Below, piece by piece: positions 8,077 to 15,398 of a stretch of 64,000 nucleotides of DNA. Within the stretch, counting starts at the first letter, position 1. Each line of letters starts with the position of its first letter. Made by a program: the position numbers and the translations under genes. The notes beneath the pieces are model-generated. The model searched no databases, was not told the DNA's origin, and saw only the letters and a program-made list of their open reading frames with translations. Source of the DNA: Neokomagataea thailandica NBRC 106555 (GTDB lineage: Bacteria; Pseudomonadota; Alphaproteobacteria; Acetobacterales; Acetobacteraceae); the NCBI RefSeq assembly GCF_001598495.1, contig NZ_BCZB01000014.1:1-64000 (forward strand), read 5' to 3'.

Positions 8077-9393
8077 TCACCGCATCAAGGAAAAACCAGA
8101 CGAACCCCAACTCGCTACCTGCCCACTTGATGACAACATCACTTCACTCAATCCCCAGACCATCGCATCCGCTCGGTCCGGTGATCGCGCCCCACGATAA
8201 CCACTCACGGAGAAATAACAGAGCTGCTCTTCCAAAGCCGCAAAACGCCCATGATGAACAACTTTTCCAACCTCATATAACGCTGCAACCGGTTCAGCTC
8301 GCGCCGCCTTGCCCCGCGCCGCCGTTACCATTTTCACCGGTGCATGCGCCCTCACACTCCGTAATGTGCCTTCCACCAACGCACCGCCAAAATTACGCTC
8401 CGCAACAATGCGCTCCGCCCCCCATTCATCCAAGGCACGCAACGCACGTCCAGCCCAACCCGCCGGACTATCCCGCGCAGACACATCTTCCAAAACATGG
8501 CCAACCCCCTGCGCATCCACACCACACACAACAATCCCAATTTCATCAGAGCGCGTATCTTCCGGCCCAGACGCCCCCGAAGGATCAACCGCCACCACAA
8601 TGCGCCGCATCCGTGCCGCCACATCCTGCCGGGTCACAGACGTCACCGCCGCTTCCCGCCGGAACATCTCCAAGCGCCACAACGCTCCCTCAACAGCCAC
8701 CTGATACTCACCATGCAAAAAACGCCGCCGTTCCCGCTCCGGCAGCGCTTCCAAAGCCGCCAAATACTCCGGGCTTAAATTCTCCCGGTTAGCGTGCGGG
8801 TTTAAAATCATCGTCGCATATAATGCGGGATTACCCAGAGGCTCCCCCGATTTCGGCTCAATACCTGTCTCAAATAATGAATATAACCAATGCCCTACAC
8901 TCGGCGGGTTCGCATCAATATATTCCCGGTTCACCAAACCCGTTTTCTGCGCAAGCCGCGTCAGCAGCATATTCCGCGCGCCATAACTAATCTGGCTCGC
9001 CTCATTCAAATAAACCGTTGAAAATTCCAACCCAAGAATTTTTTCCGTGCGCTGCTCATCATCCAACCCGCCGAATAAAATTGATGAACCATTCGGAAAC
9101 GTCACCACACATTCTTGCCGGTCCAGCTTCCACGCCACTTGCGGAAAACATTTCTGCATGACCTTCGGAAACGTATCCCGCAACACAGACGCCTTCAGCG
9201 CCGTCAAACGATGCCGAAATACCCCATGCCGGCTCCCCGGCTCCTTCAACGCACGAATAATAACCGCACGCATCAGAACAAACGTCTTCCCAGAACGAGA
9301 TCCACCCCGCAAAAGAATATGCCGTGCCTCCCCCCCCAACAGCCGCACAGCCTCACGCTGCCCGTCATTAAGTTTAAAGAGCGTTGTCGTCAT
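8077..9393 (-). CDS. Terminase large subunit (packaging ATPase/nuclease)
   Basis: A 438-residue protein when started at ATG 9393 (MTTTLFKLND). The ATPase domain carries a Walker A motif GGSRSGKT (residues 30-37), and a hydrophobic strand ending TVYLNEAS in the Walker B region. The nuclease domain follows, with IVVAVDPSGASGP as first acidic strand and SPDRADAMVWGLSE near the C-terminus holding late aspartates. It cuts concatemeric DNA and pumps it into the procapsid. The start overlaps the 3' end of the small subunit by 20 bases. A longer frame up to 9432 lies wholly inside the small subunit gene and is less likely. Confidence 0.88.
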   Translation of the reverse strand: MTTTLFKLNDGQREAVRLLGGEARHILLRGGSRSGKTFVLMRAVIIRALKEPGSRHGVFRHRLTALKASVLRDTFPKVMQKCFPQVAWKLDRQECVVTFPNGSSILFGGLDDEQRTEKILGLEFSTVYLNEASQISYGARNMLLTRLAQKTGLVNREYIDANPPSVGHWLYSLFETGIEPKSGEPLGNPALYATMILNPHANRENLSPEYLAALEALPERERRRFLHGEYQVAVEGALWRLEMFRREAAVTSVTRQDVAARMRRIVVAVDPSGASGPEDTRSDEIGIVVCGVDAQGVGHVLEDVSARDSPAGWAGRALRALDEWGAERIVAERNFGGALVEGTLRSVRAHAPVKMVTAARGKAARAEPVAALYEVGKVVHHGRFAALEEQLCYFSVSGYRGARSPDRADAMVWGLSEVMLSSSGQVASWGSSGFSLMR

Positions 9394-9826
9394 GGCTAAT
9401 ATTAATTGAAATTGCGCCAGACACCGCAGCACCTTCAGCTGCCTTAAACCGTGCAGGACGATGCGCCTTCAGCAAAAACGCCATCAGCCCATCACTATAT
9501 TTTTTCCGGATCAAAGGGTGTCCCGTCTCCGGGTTACACACCACCTTCCCACCATATGTAACCGGCTCATCATATCCATCCACAGCCCGCCGCCGCGCTT
9601 CCGCCTCAAGGCAATCCGCCGCCTCTTCCAGAGCATCCTCCCAGCGCACACAGAAAGACGGATCCGTGTCTTTCCATTTATACAACGTCCCCCTCTGTAC
9701 TTCCGCTACACGCCCCGCTTCAGAAATGTTTCCGCTTAATGCCAAATGCGCCAGAAATTTCTCTTGTCGCTTCCGTGTACGCCCACCGCCTGACCGCATT
9801 TTTTTGACTGACCGTTCACTCACCAT
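9374..9826 (-). CDS. Terminase small subunit
   Basis: A 150-residue protein upstream of and overlapping the large terminase gene. Residues about 15-55 form a helix-turn-helix (RQEKFLAHLALSGNISEAGR, then VQRGTLYKWKDTDPSFCVRW), followed by EDALEEAADCLEAEARRRAV, the typical DNA-recognition and oligomerisation part of small terminases. It would recognise the packaging start site and recruit the large subunit. Confidence 0.8.
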   Translation of the reverse strand: MVSERSVKKMRSGGGRTRKRQEKFLAHLALSGNISEAGRVAEVQRGTLYKWKDTDPSFCVRWEDALEEAADCLEAEARRRAVDGYDEPVTYGGKVVCNPETGHPLIRKKYSDGLMAFLLKAHRPARFKAAEGAAVSGAISINISHDDNAL

Positions 9827-9862
9827 ACCCTACCCCCTTACCCAAGCCCGTACCGCATATCT

Positions 9863-10315
9863 TCAACCAACCCGCCGCCGCACACCCTGATAAGCCCCCC
9901 GAACATCACGACCTTCCCGCACCAACCGCGCCCGAGCTACAGCCTGCTGCGACCGTATATCAGCCCACCCCTCTGCACCGCGCCGCTCAGCCACTCGCCT
10001 TTTTTGTTCTTGCAAAGCCGCCGGAACGATGCGCGCCATCACATCACTCCCCACCCGCCCCAAAAGTCGTAATTTCCGCACATCCCTTTGACACGGAATA
10101 GCACGGCACCGCACATCTACACGGTTCAAACCCGCTTCGACCAACTCTGACCAATGCAACACAACATCCGCACGATGATGAGCCTCATCATCATAAATCA
10201 AAGGACACAACACCGCCTGACCACGGCAAACCTCCAAAACAACCATGGTCTGCCAACCCACAAAAACAACGGCCCCGCATTGAATAGAATTCAATAAACT
10301 CACAAAAAACTCCAA
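9863..10315 (-). CDS. Small phage protein, faint PemK/MazF-like pattern
   Basis: A 150-residue, arginine-rich protein with no recognised domain. Its middle (VCRGQAVLCPLIYDDEA, VVLHWSELVEAGLNRVDV, KLRLLGRVGSDVMARIVPA) has the strand order and LGR...D element seen in PemK/MazF-like growth-inhibitor folds, but the similarity is too weak to call it a toxin, and no antitoxin gene is adjacent. The start may be internal; the first 15 residues are hydrophobic. It lies 37 bases upstream of the small terminase gene and downstream of an intrinsic terminator. Confidence 0.45.
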   Translation of the reverse strand: MEFFVSLLNSIQCGAVVFVGWQTMVVLEVCRGQAVLCPLIYDDEAHHRADVVLHWSELVEAGLNRVDVRCRAIPCQRDVRKLRLLGRVGSDVMARIVPAALQEQKRRVAERRGAEGWADIRSQQAVARARLVREGRDVRGAYQGVRRRVG

Positions 10316-10316
10316 T

Positions 10317-10351
10317 AAAAAAAGCCACCCACCCAGAAGGTGCGCGGCTTT
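10317..10351 (-). terminator. Intrinsic terminator before the packaging genes
   Basis: On the minus strand AAAGCC, an inner CACC, the loop TTCT, GGGTG and GGCTTTTTTT form a hairpin with a T-run. It lies between the gene ending at 10427 and the start at 10315, so antitermination or a second promoter would be needed for full expression of the packaging genes. Confidence 0.6.
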
Positions 10352-10426
10352 TGTTAATCAATACAAATCTTCAATATAGTCTCTATATAAATAAACCGCG
10401 TTCACAATGCAATAGTTAATTTAACG

Positions 10427-10972
10427 TTAATGATATTTTTTATTATTCATGCATTTTAAATTTTCATAAGCATGAACCAGCTGCTCCAATACCAAAGCAC
10501 ATTGAGCCGATACCTTCATTCGTGCACGCCCCTCCGATAAACCCGGATAAATATACCGCGCCATCGCTGAAAAGGTCATCTCACGCGCCAAAAGCATTTC
10601 CAGCCGAACGTGCACCGCCAAACCAAGCGCATCACGAATAGCCGATATCCGAGCAGAACACTTTCCCCGCCCAAGCATCCACGTATGCATATCACCCTTT
10701 TCACGAAACCGCCCATCAGACGGCACCTCTTCCACCACACCCATCGTGGCAAACAGATATTCCCGATACCACCGATCCGCAGCCGCCAGCTCATCATCCC
10801 CAATATCCTGCGCGTCATACATGGACTGCACCGTATTCACGACACGATACACTCCCTTTTTCTCATGCAACGCATTATGCTGGTGCCTCTCTTTCGTCGG
10901 CGCCATCATGGCCTCATCCAACGGGCGCCCACCCATCTTCACGCCCTGAACTTTCTCTCCTTGCGCCAACAT
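10427..10972 (-). CDS. Prophage protein with faint DUF6456-like pattern
   Basis: A 181-residue protein. The N-terminal half has HEKKGVYRVVNTVQSMYD and DDELAAADRWYREYLFATMG, and the C-terminal half has AISAIRDALGLAVHVRLEML and AQCALVLEQLVHAYENLK. This order (an entry helix with an acidic motif, then two helices ending near a Y residue) recalls the DUF6456 proteins of alphaproteobacterial prophages, whose function is unknown. The match is by eye only. Its ATG overlaps the previous stop codon (ATGA at 10972), and a terminator follows it. Its place next to the repressor would suit a regulator or antiterminator, but that is inference. Confidence 0.5.
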   Translation of the reverse strand: MLAQGEKVQGVKMGGRPLDEAMMAPTKERHQHNALHEKKGVYRVVNTVQSMYDAQDIGDDELAAADRWYREYLFATMGVVEEVPSDGRFREKGDMHTWMLGRGKCSARISAIRDALGLAVHVRLEMLLAREMTFSAMARYIYPGLSEGRARMKVSAQCALVLEQLVHAYENLKCMNNKKYH

Positions 10973-11277
10973 CAGTGAATACCCGTCACCAACTCGCGCC
11001 CACCCATCGGCACCAAGCCAGGAAACGCCGGGACTTTATCCGCCCCCCACAAAGCAGCCCAAGTGACAGAGTGCCCCGCCGGCAAGGCCTCCATCGTATC
11101 ACGCTCCACCATTTTTCGAGCGATACGCGCCTTAATCGGCTTTTTCGCCGCAAAGGCCTTATATGCCGCCCCTTCCGTCTTTTTCTTAGGCACCCAACCA
11201 TCAGACGCAAGCATAGCTGCCAATGCCCCCGATGAAACCCGCGCACCAACCCCACCTATATTTGTCTGATGAAACAT
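10972..11277 (-). CDS. First gene of the phage operon, unknown function
   Basis: A 101-residue protein starting with ATG at 11277, with AAGGAT about 8 bases upstream. It is basic in the centre (WVPKKKTEGAAYKAF, KKPIKARIARKMVERDT) and has no membrane segment; no family is recognised. It is the first gene downstream of the operator region and divergent from the repressor, so it occupies the Cro-like or activator position. Its short basic character would fit a DNA-binding protein, but no helix-turn-helix is clear. Confidence 0.55.
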   Translation of the reverse strand: MFHQTNIGGVGARVSSGALAAMLASDGWVPKKKTEGAAYKAFAAKKPIKARIARKMVERDTMEALPAGHSVTWAALWGADKVPAFPGLVPMGGRELVTGIH

Positions 11278-11304
11278 AAAAAAATCCTTACAAAATCAAA
11301 TTTA

Positions 11305-11317
11305 TGACAAAATGCCA
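11305..11317. repeat. Operator-like palindrome 1
   Basis: TGACA-AAA-TGCCA. The flanking bases extend the symmetry to ATGACA...TGCCAT. One mismatch between arms. Confidence 0.6.
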
Positions 11318-11348
11318 TAATTTATATGAAACAAGAAGAGACTAGATT

Positions 11349-11361
11349 TGGCATAAAGCCA
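11349..11361. repeat. Operator-like palindrome 2
   Basis: TGGCA-TAA-AGCCA. One mismatch between arms; located 17 bases before the repressor ATG. Confidence 0.55.
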
Positions 11362-11377
11362 TTGCTAAAAAAGCCTC

Positions 11378-11770
11378 ATGGCCAAACAAAAACGCTCAGA
11401 TTCTCTTACGGTACTCCAACGCGCGATTGGACAGCGCATTGCATGGGCCAGAGAACTCGTTATCCCCAACCAGAGCGAATGTGCTCGCCTGCTGGGTATT
11501 GACGCATCCACACTCAATAAGATTGAACGCGGGGACCGCGCCCCAAACGTGTTCCTCATTGCCGCATTGTCGAACCGGCTTCGCGTTTCAACTGACTTTC
11601 TTCTGAAAGGCGTCCTGAACGGTCGTACCGACGAAGAATTGGCCCTGAGGCTGGCCGCCCTGCACCCAGAGTTGGTGCTCCAGCGACAAGACACGGCGTC
11701 GCACACGGACAGAAACAGTCCTTCTGACACACCTGCTCCGCCCACGAAACCAGATGAAGAGATGCACTGA
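11378..11770 (+). CDS. Xre-family phage repressor
   Basis: A 130-residue protein with an HTH_3 (Cro/CI) domain at residues about 12-70: QRAIGQRIAWARELV, then QSECARLLGIDASTLNKIER with the GDRAP turn, and AALSNRLRVSTDFLL. The tail is Pro/Thr-rich and lacks the Ala-Gly cleavage site and Ser/Lys dyad of LexA-like CI repressors, so induction through RecA-driven self-cleavage is not evident. It is transcribed divergently from the phage operon, and four palindromes lie on both sides of it, which suggests that it binds them. Its short length is nearer to Cro/Xre regulators than to full CI. Confidence 0.8.
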   Translation: MAKQKRSDSLTVLQRAIGQRIAWARELVIPNQSECARLLGIDASTLNKIERGDRAPNVFLIAALSNRLRVSTDFLLKGVLNGRTDEELALRLAALHPELVLQRQDTASHTDRNSPSDTPAPPTKPDEEMH

Positions 11771-11953
11771 TTGTGGGTTGCTTGTTCTTCATACGCCCTC
11801 AGGACTTCTTTGACCGCTATGACCAATCCCTTCCGCACCGATACGAAAAAGATCAACGAGATAGAGTGCGGTTCTCGAAACGACATCGCCAAAGAACCCC
11901 CCTACCTAAACACTGAACGTCACCATGAAACCCAGCGATTAACGATAAATTAA

Positions 11954-11966
11954 TGGCAATATGCCA
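11954..11966. repeat. Operator-like palindrome 3
   Basis: TGGCA-ATA-TGCCA, perfect 5-bp arms, extended to ATGGCA...TGCCAT (11953-11967). It is the best copy of the four. Confidence 0.65.
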
Positions 11967-11985
11967 TGGGGTCAAGGAAGAAATG

Positions 11986-11998
11986 TGGCTTAATGCCA
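11986..11998. repeat. Operator-like palindrome 4
   Basis: TGGCT-TAA-TGCCA, one mismatch between arms. Centre-to-centre distance to palindrome 3 is 32 bases, close to three helical turns. Confidence 0.55.
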
Positions 11999-12233
11999 AA
12001 TGTCTTTACTCAAAACCTTCCCCATCCTCATGGCAATACCCCCCCCACACACCCAGATACCCTTCAAAAACCCAAATCCAAGACCACCAAAACTGAAGAA
12101 CACTCTCAATCATGACAAAGCGGTAATCATTCATCCACAATATAAAGCATCATTTATGAGACTAAATCGCATGAAACGATTAGCTTTGGCAGCACTCCTT
12201 CATAGCTAGTCACAGGATTGGAACTACCGCTCC

Positions 12234-15200
12234 ATGAATGCCATCGTCGTGACCGCGCTAAGACGACCATTAACATTCGTCGTCTTATCGATCTTAATTG
12301 TCATGTTCGGGGTCATGTCGATCTTCAAGACCCCGACAGACGTCTTCCCCAACATTAAAGTTCCCGTCGTTGCTGTCGTCTGGACCTACCCAGGTCTGCT
12401 GCCACAGCAATTCGCCGGACGAATCACCTATAACTTCGAGCTCTCCGTCACCACGACGGTACAGGGCATCGAACATATGGAGTCGGATAGCTATTACGGC
12501 CGCTCCATCGTCCGAATCTATTTCCAACCCGGCACAGAAGTCGGCACAGCAGAGGCTGAAGTCACAGCCATCGCCCAAACAATCTTGCTGGGCCTGCCGC
12601 CAAAAGTCCCTGCTCCTATGATCATGGCCCTGAACCCATCACAGGTTCCGGTCATTGCTCTTCAGGTGACTTCACAAAAACAAACCCCGTCGGATTTGTT
12701 TAAACTCGGCGTCATCGCCATCCGCCCACTTCTCGCCACCGTCCCCGGCGCTGTCGTGGCCCACCCTAACGGTGGTATGGATAGCTTCGTGATGATCGCG
12801 CTGAACCAGAATCAGCTCCGCGCCCATCACCTTTCTGCGGCAGACGTCCAACAAGCCATGCGTGATCAGAACATCGTTCTGCCGGCAGGTGACCAAAAAA
12901 TCGACCAAACGGATTGGATGGTCCAAACCAACGCCACACCGGAAACGATGGATGACATCGCCAACATCCCGGTCAAACGCGTCGGTAACGCTGTGATTTA
13001 TGTCCGTGATGTCGCTGAAGTCTATCGCGGCGGTCACCCCCAAACAAACCTTGTGCTGGTCAAAGGCCGCCAAGGCGTAGAAATGATCACGCAAAAGAGC
13101 GGCTCCGCCTCAACACTCGACGTTGTGGCCGCAACCAAAGCCCTCCTCCCACGCCTGCGCGCCATCCTCCCACCAGACGTCCACGTCTCCATTTTGTCTG
13201 ACGCCTCTATCTTGGTGAAAGACCAGATCCACGACGTGGTTCAAGAAATGGTCACAGCCGCTTTGCTCACCGGCATTGTCGTGCTGCTTTTCCTCGGTTC
13301 ATGGCGCTCCACCGTCATCATCGCCACTTCCATCCCCTTGGCTATTTTGTGCTCCATCATTAGCTTGGGCTGGGCTGGTGAATCCATCAACGTGATGACC
13401 CTTGGTGGCCTCGCTCTCGCCGTCGGTATCCTCGTGGACGACGCGACCGTGATGATCGAAAACATCGATACCCATCTCGAAATGGGTAAAGATCTCGAAC
13501 TCGCCATCATTGATGCCGCCAACCAAATCGTTATTCCAACCTTCGTCTCAACAACCTGCATCTGTATCGTCTGGCTCCCTCTCTTTGAGCTGGACGGCGT
13601 CGCAGGTTACCTCTTCATGCCAATGGCAAAGGCCATCATCTTTGCGATGATTGCGTCTTTCATCCTGTCCCGTACTCTGGTCCCAACCATGGCCAAGTAC
13701 CTTCTTGCCGGTCAGGTCCACCACGCCCATGGGCACGACACTCACCCACCAGCACCGAAAACATTCTTCGGTCGCTTTCAACAGGGCTTCGAGCGCCGCT
13801 TCACAGCCTTCCGTAACGGCTATAACGATGTGCTGACACGCTGCGTCGCACGCCGTAAAGCCTTCGTGAGCATCTTCCTCATTTGCTCGCTGGCTTCCTT
13901 CACCCTCTACGCATTCTCGGGCCGTGACTTCTTCCCCGAAGTCAAATCTGGCGCCCTGCAAATGCATATGCGCACCCCACTCGGAACGCGTATTGAAGTT
14001 GCTGGCCGTATCGCGGCACTCGTTGATGATCGCATCCACCAAGACCTCCCCGGTAAAGTGGCCAACATCATCTCCAATTGCGGCCTTCCTGAAGGCCCCC
14101 ATAACCAAGCCTTCATGCCCACACCAAGCGTCGGCACGCAGGATTGTGACCTAACAATCGCTCTCAAAGACCCAGAGTCACCGGTTTGGGATTACCGCAA
14201 GCTGCTGCGTAAAGATCTTTCTGCGCGCTTCCCCGGCACAGTCTTCACCTTCCAACCGGCTGACCTCACCACCCAAATTCTGAACTTCGGCTCACCTGCC
14301 CCAATCGATATCCAAATCGCAGGCCCGAGCATTTCAGACAACTACAGCTACGCACGCCACATCATCGGCCAACTACGCCACGTCCCCGGCGCAGCCGACG
14401 TCACCATCCAACAAACGATGGCAACGCCTACACTGATGGTAAATGGCAACCGTACCTTTAGTCAGGCCACCGGTATCACCGAAAACGATCTGGCCACCAA
14501 CGAACTCCTGACCCTCTCCGGTTCCGGCGTTGTTGATCCCCAGTTCTGGCTTGACCCTGAAGACAACGTTACCTTCCCACTCAACGTTTATACGTCACAG
14601 GATCAACTCACTCACCTGACAGACCTGCTGACCATTCCTGTTGATAAGGGCGATGGTGACCCGAACGATAAAACACAACTTCTCGGCGCATTGGCTGACG
14701 TTGTCGCCACCGGCACACCGGGCGAAGTGTCTCACTTTAACTCGATGTCTGAAATTGACATCTACGTCTCCGCAGAAGGCACCGATCTCGGCTCCGTCCT
14801 GAATGGCGTGAACGATGTGCTGTCCCATGACAAACACAACGTCCCACGCACGTCAGACGTCACCGTCCACGGACAAGCCACTACCATGCACGGCGCTTAC
14901 ACCCAATTGGTCGAGGGCCTGCTTGTCTCCATCGTGCTGATCTACCTGCTGATCGTGGTGAACTTCCAGTCTTGGCTGGACCCCTTCATCATCATCACCG
15001 CATTGCCCGGTGCCTTGGGCGGCATCGCATGGGCGCTGTTCCTAACAGGCACACGCCTCTCCGTCCCTGCCCTTACAGGTGCCATCATGTGCATGGGTAC
15101 CGCCACGGCAAACTCCATCCTCATTGTCTCTTTTGCCCGTGAGCGGATCGAAATTCACGGTGACGCCCTCAAGGCCGCCATCGAAGCCGGGTTTGGCCGT

Positions 15201-15398
15201 ATCCGCCCCGTTCTCATGACCGCACTGGCCATGATCGTGGGTATGATCCCAATGGCAACATCCAACTCCACCAACGCACCACTCGGACGTGCCGTGATCG
15301 GTGGCCTTATCGTGGCCACTATCTCCACACTCCTTTTCGTACCGTGCGTTTACGCTATCCTCCATAATCGCTCATCGCGTCAGAAGGAAACCGTCTGA
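12234..15398 (+). CDS. RND multidrug efflux permease
   Basis: A 1054-residue inner-membrane transporter of the RND superfamily (AcrB/HAE1-like length). It shows the first membrane helix (residues about 10-30), the large periplasmic loop beginning PTDVFPNIKVPVVAVVW, and the proton-relay helix GILVDDATVMIEN, with adjacent aspartates at about 402-403. The second half repeats the plan (RKAFVSIFLICSLASFTLYA, then FQSWLDPFIIITALPGALGG). It would export drugs or other hydrophobic compounds using proton flux. It is the first gene of a three-gene operon; its last bases overlap the adaptor start (TGATG). The ribosome site is weak and the substrate cannot be told from sequence. Confidence 0.9.
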   Translation: MNAIVVTALRRPLTFVVLSILIVMFGVMSIFKTPTDVFPNIKVPVVAVVWTYPGLLPQQFAGRITYNFELSVTTTVQGIEHMESDSYYGRSIVRIYFQPGTEVGTAEAEVTAIAQTILLGLPPKVPAPMIMALNPSQVPVIALQVTSQKQTPSDLFKLGVIAIRPLLATVPGAVVAHPNGGMDSFVMIALNQNQLRAHHLSAADVQQAMRDQNIVLPAGDQKIDQTDWMVQTNATPETMDDIANIPVKRVGNAVIYVRDVAEVYRGGHPQTNLVLVKGRQGVEMITQKSGSASTLDVVAATKALLPRLRAILPPDVHVSILSDASILVKDQIHDVVQEMVTAALLTGIVVLLFLGSWRSTVIIATSIPLAILCSIISLGWAGESINVMTLGGLALAVGILVDDATVMIENIDTHLEMGKDLELAIIDAANQIVIPTFVSTTCICIVWLPLFELDGVAGYLFMPMAKAIIFAMIASFILSRTLVPTMAKYLLAGQVHHAHGHDTHPPAPKTFFGRFQQGFERRFTAFRNGYNDVLTRCVARRKAFVSIFLICSLASFTLYAFSGRDFFPEVKSGALQMHMRTPLGTRIEVAGRIAALVDDRIHQDLPGKVANIISNCGLPEGPHNQAFMPTPSVGTQDCDLTIALKDPESPVWDYRKLLRKDLSARFPGTVFTFQPADLTTQILNFGSPAPIDIQIAGPSISDNYSYARHIIGQLRHVPGAADVTIQQTMATPTLMVNGNRTFSQATGITENDLATNELLTLSGSGVVDPQFWLDPEDNVTFPLNVYTSQDQLTHLTDLLTIPVDKGDGDPNDKTQLLGALADVVATGTPGEVSHFNSMSEIDIYVSAEGTDLGSVLNGVNDVLSHDKHNVPRTSDVTVHGQATTMHGAYTQLVEGLLVSIVLIYLLIVVNFQSWLDPFIIITALPGALGGIAWALFLTGTRLSVPALTGAIMCMGTATANSILIVSFARERIEIHGDALKAAIEAGFGRIRPVLMTALAMIVGMIPMATSNSTNAPLGRAVIGGLIVATISTLLFVPCVYAILHNRSSRQKETV

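Larger units (their letters stand above)
11278..11377. promoter_or_regulatory. Divergent promoter region with two operators
   Basis: This AT-rich 100-base interval separates the phage operon from the repressor. It holds two copies of the 13-bp palindrome described below. Operator 1 (11305-11317) lies between a TATAAA-like element and the phage-gene start. Operator 2 (11349-11361) overlaps GCATAAAG, a possible -10 element for the repressor. The layout suits repression of the structural operon and autoregulation. Promoter elements are inferred. Confidence 0.55.
11771..12233. other. Gene-poor stretch between repressor and efflux operon
   Basis: 463 bases without a convincing gene. Short open frames exist (for example from 12000) but have no ribosome site and Pro/Lys/Asn-rich composition. 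The notable content is a second pair of repressor-type palindromes at 11954-11966 and 11986-11998. The right boundary of the phage block probably lies here; I could not see an attachment-site repeat because the other end is outside the window. Confidence 0.5.

Noticed and set aside
11771-11953. 60-codon plus-strand frame after the repressor
   Set aside because: Weak start and no motif; likely non-coding.
12000-12209. 69-codon plus-strand frame before the RND operon
   Set aside because: Pro/Lys/Asn-rich, no ribosome site, no family, and it begins beside an operator-like palindrome.
13548-14108. Long minus-strand frame inside the RND permease
   Set aside because: The plus-strand permease is conserved and unbroken; the minus frame has no motif.
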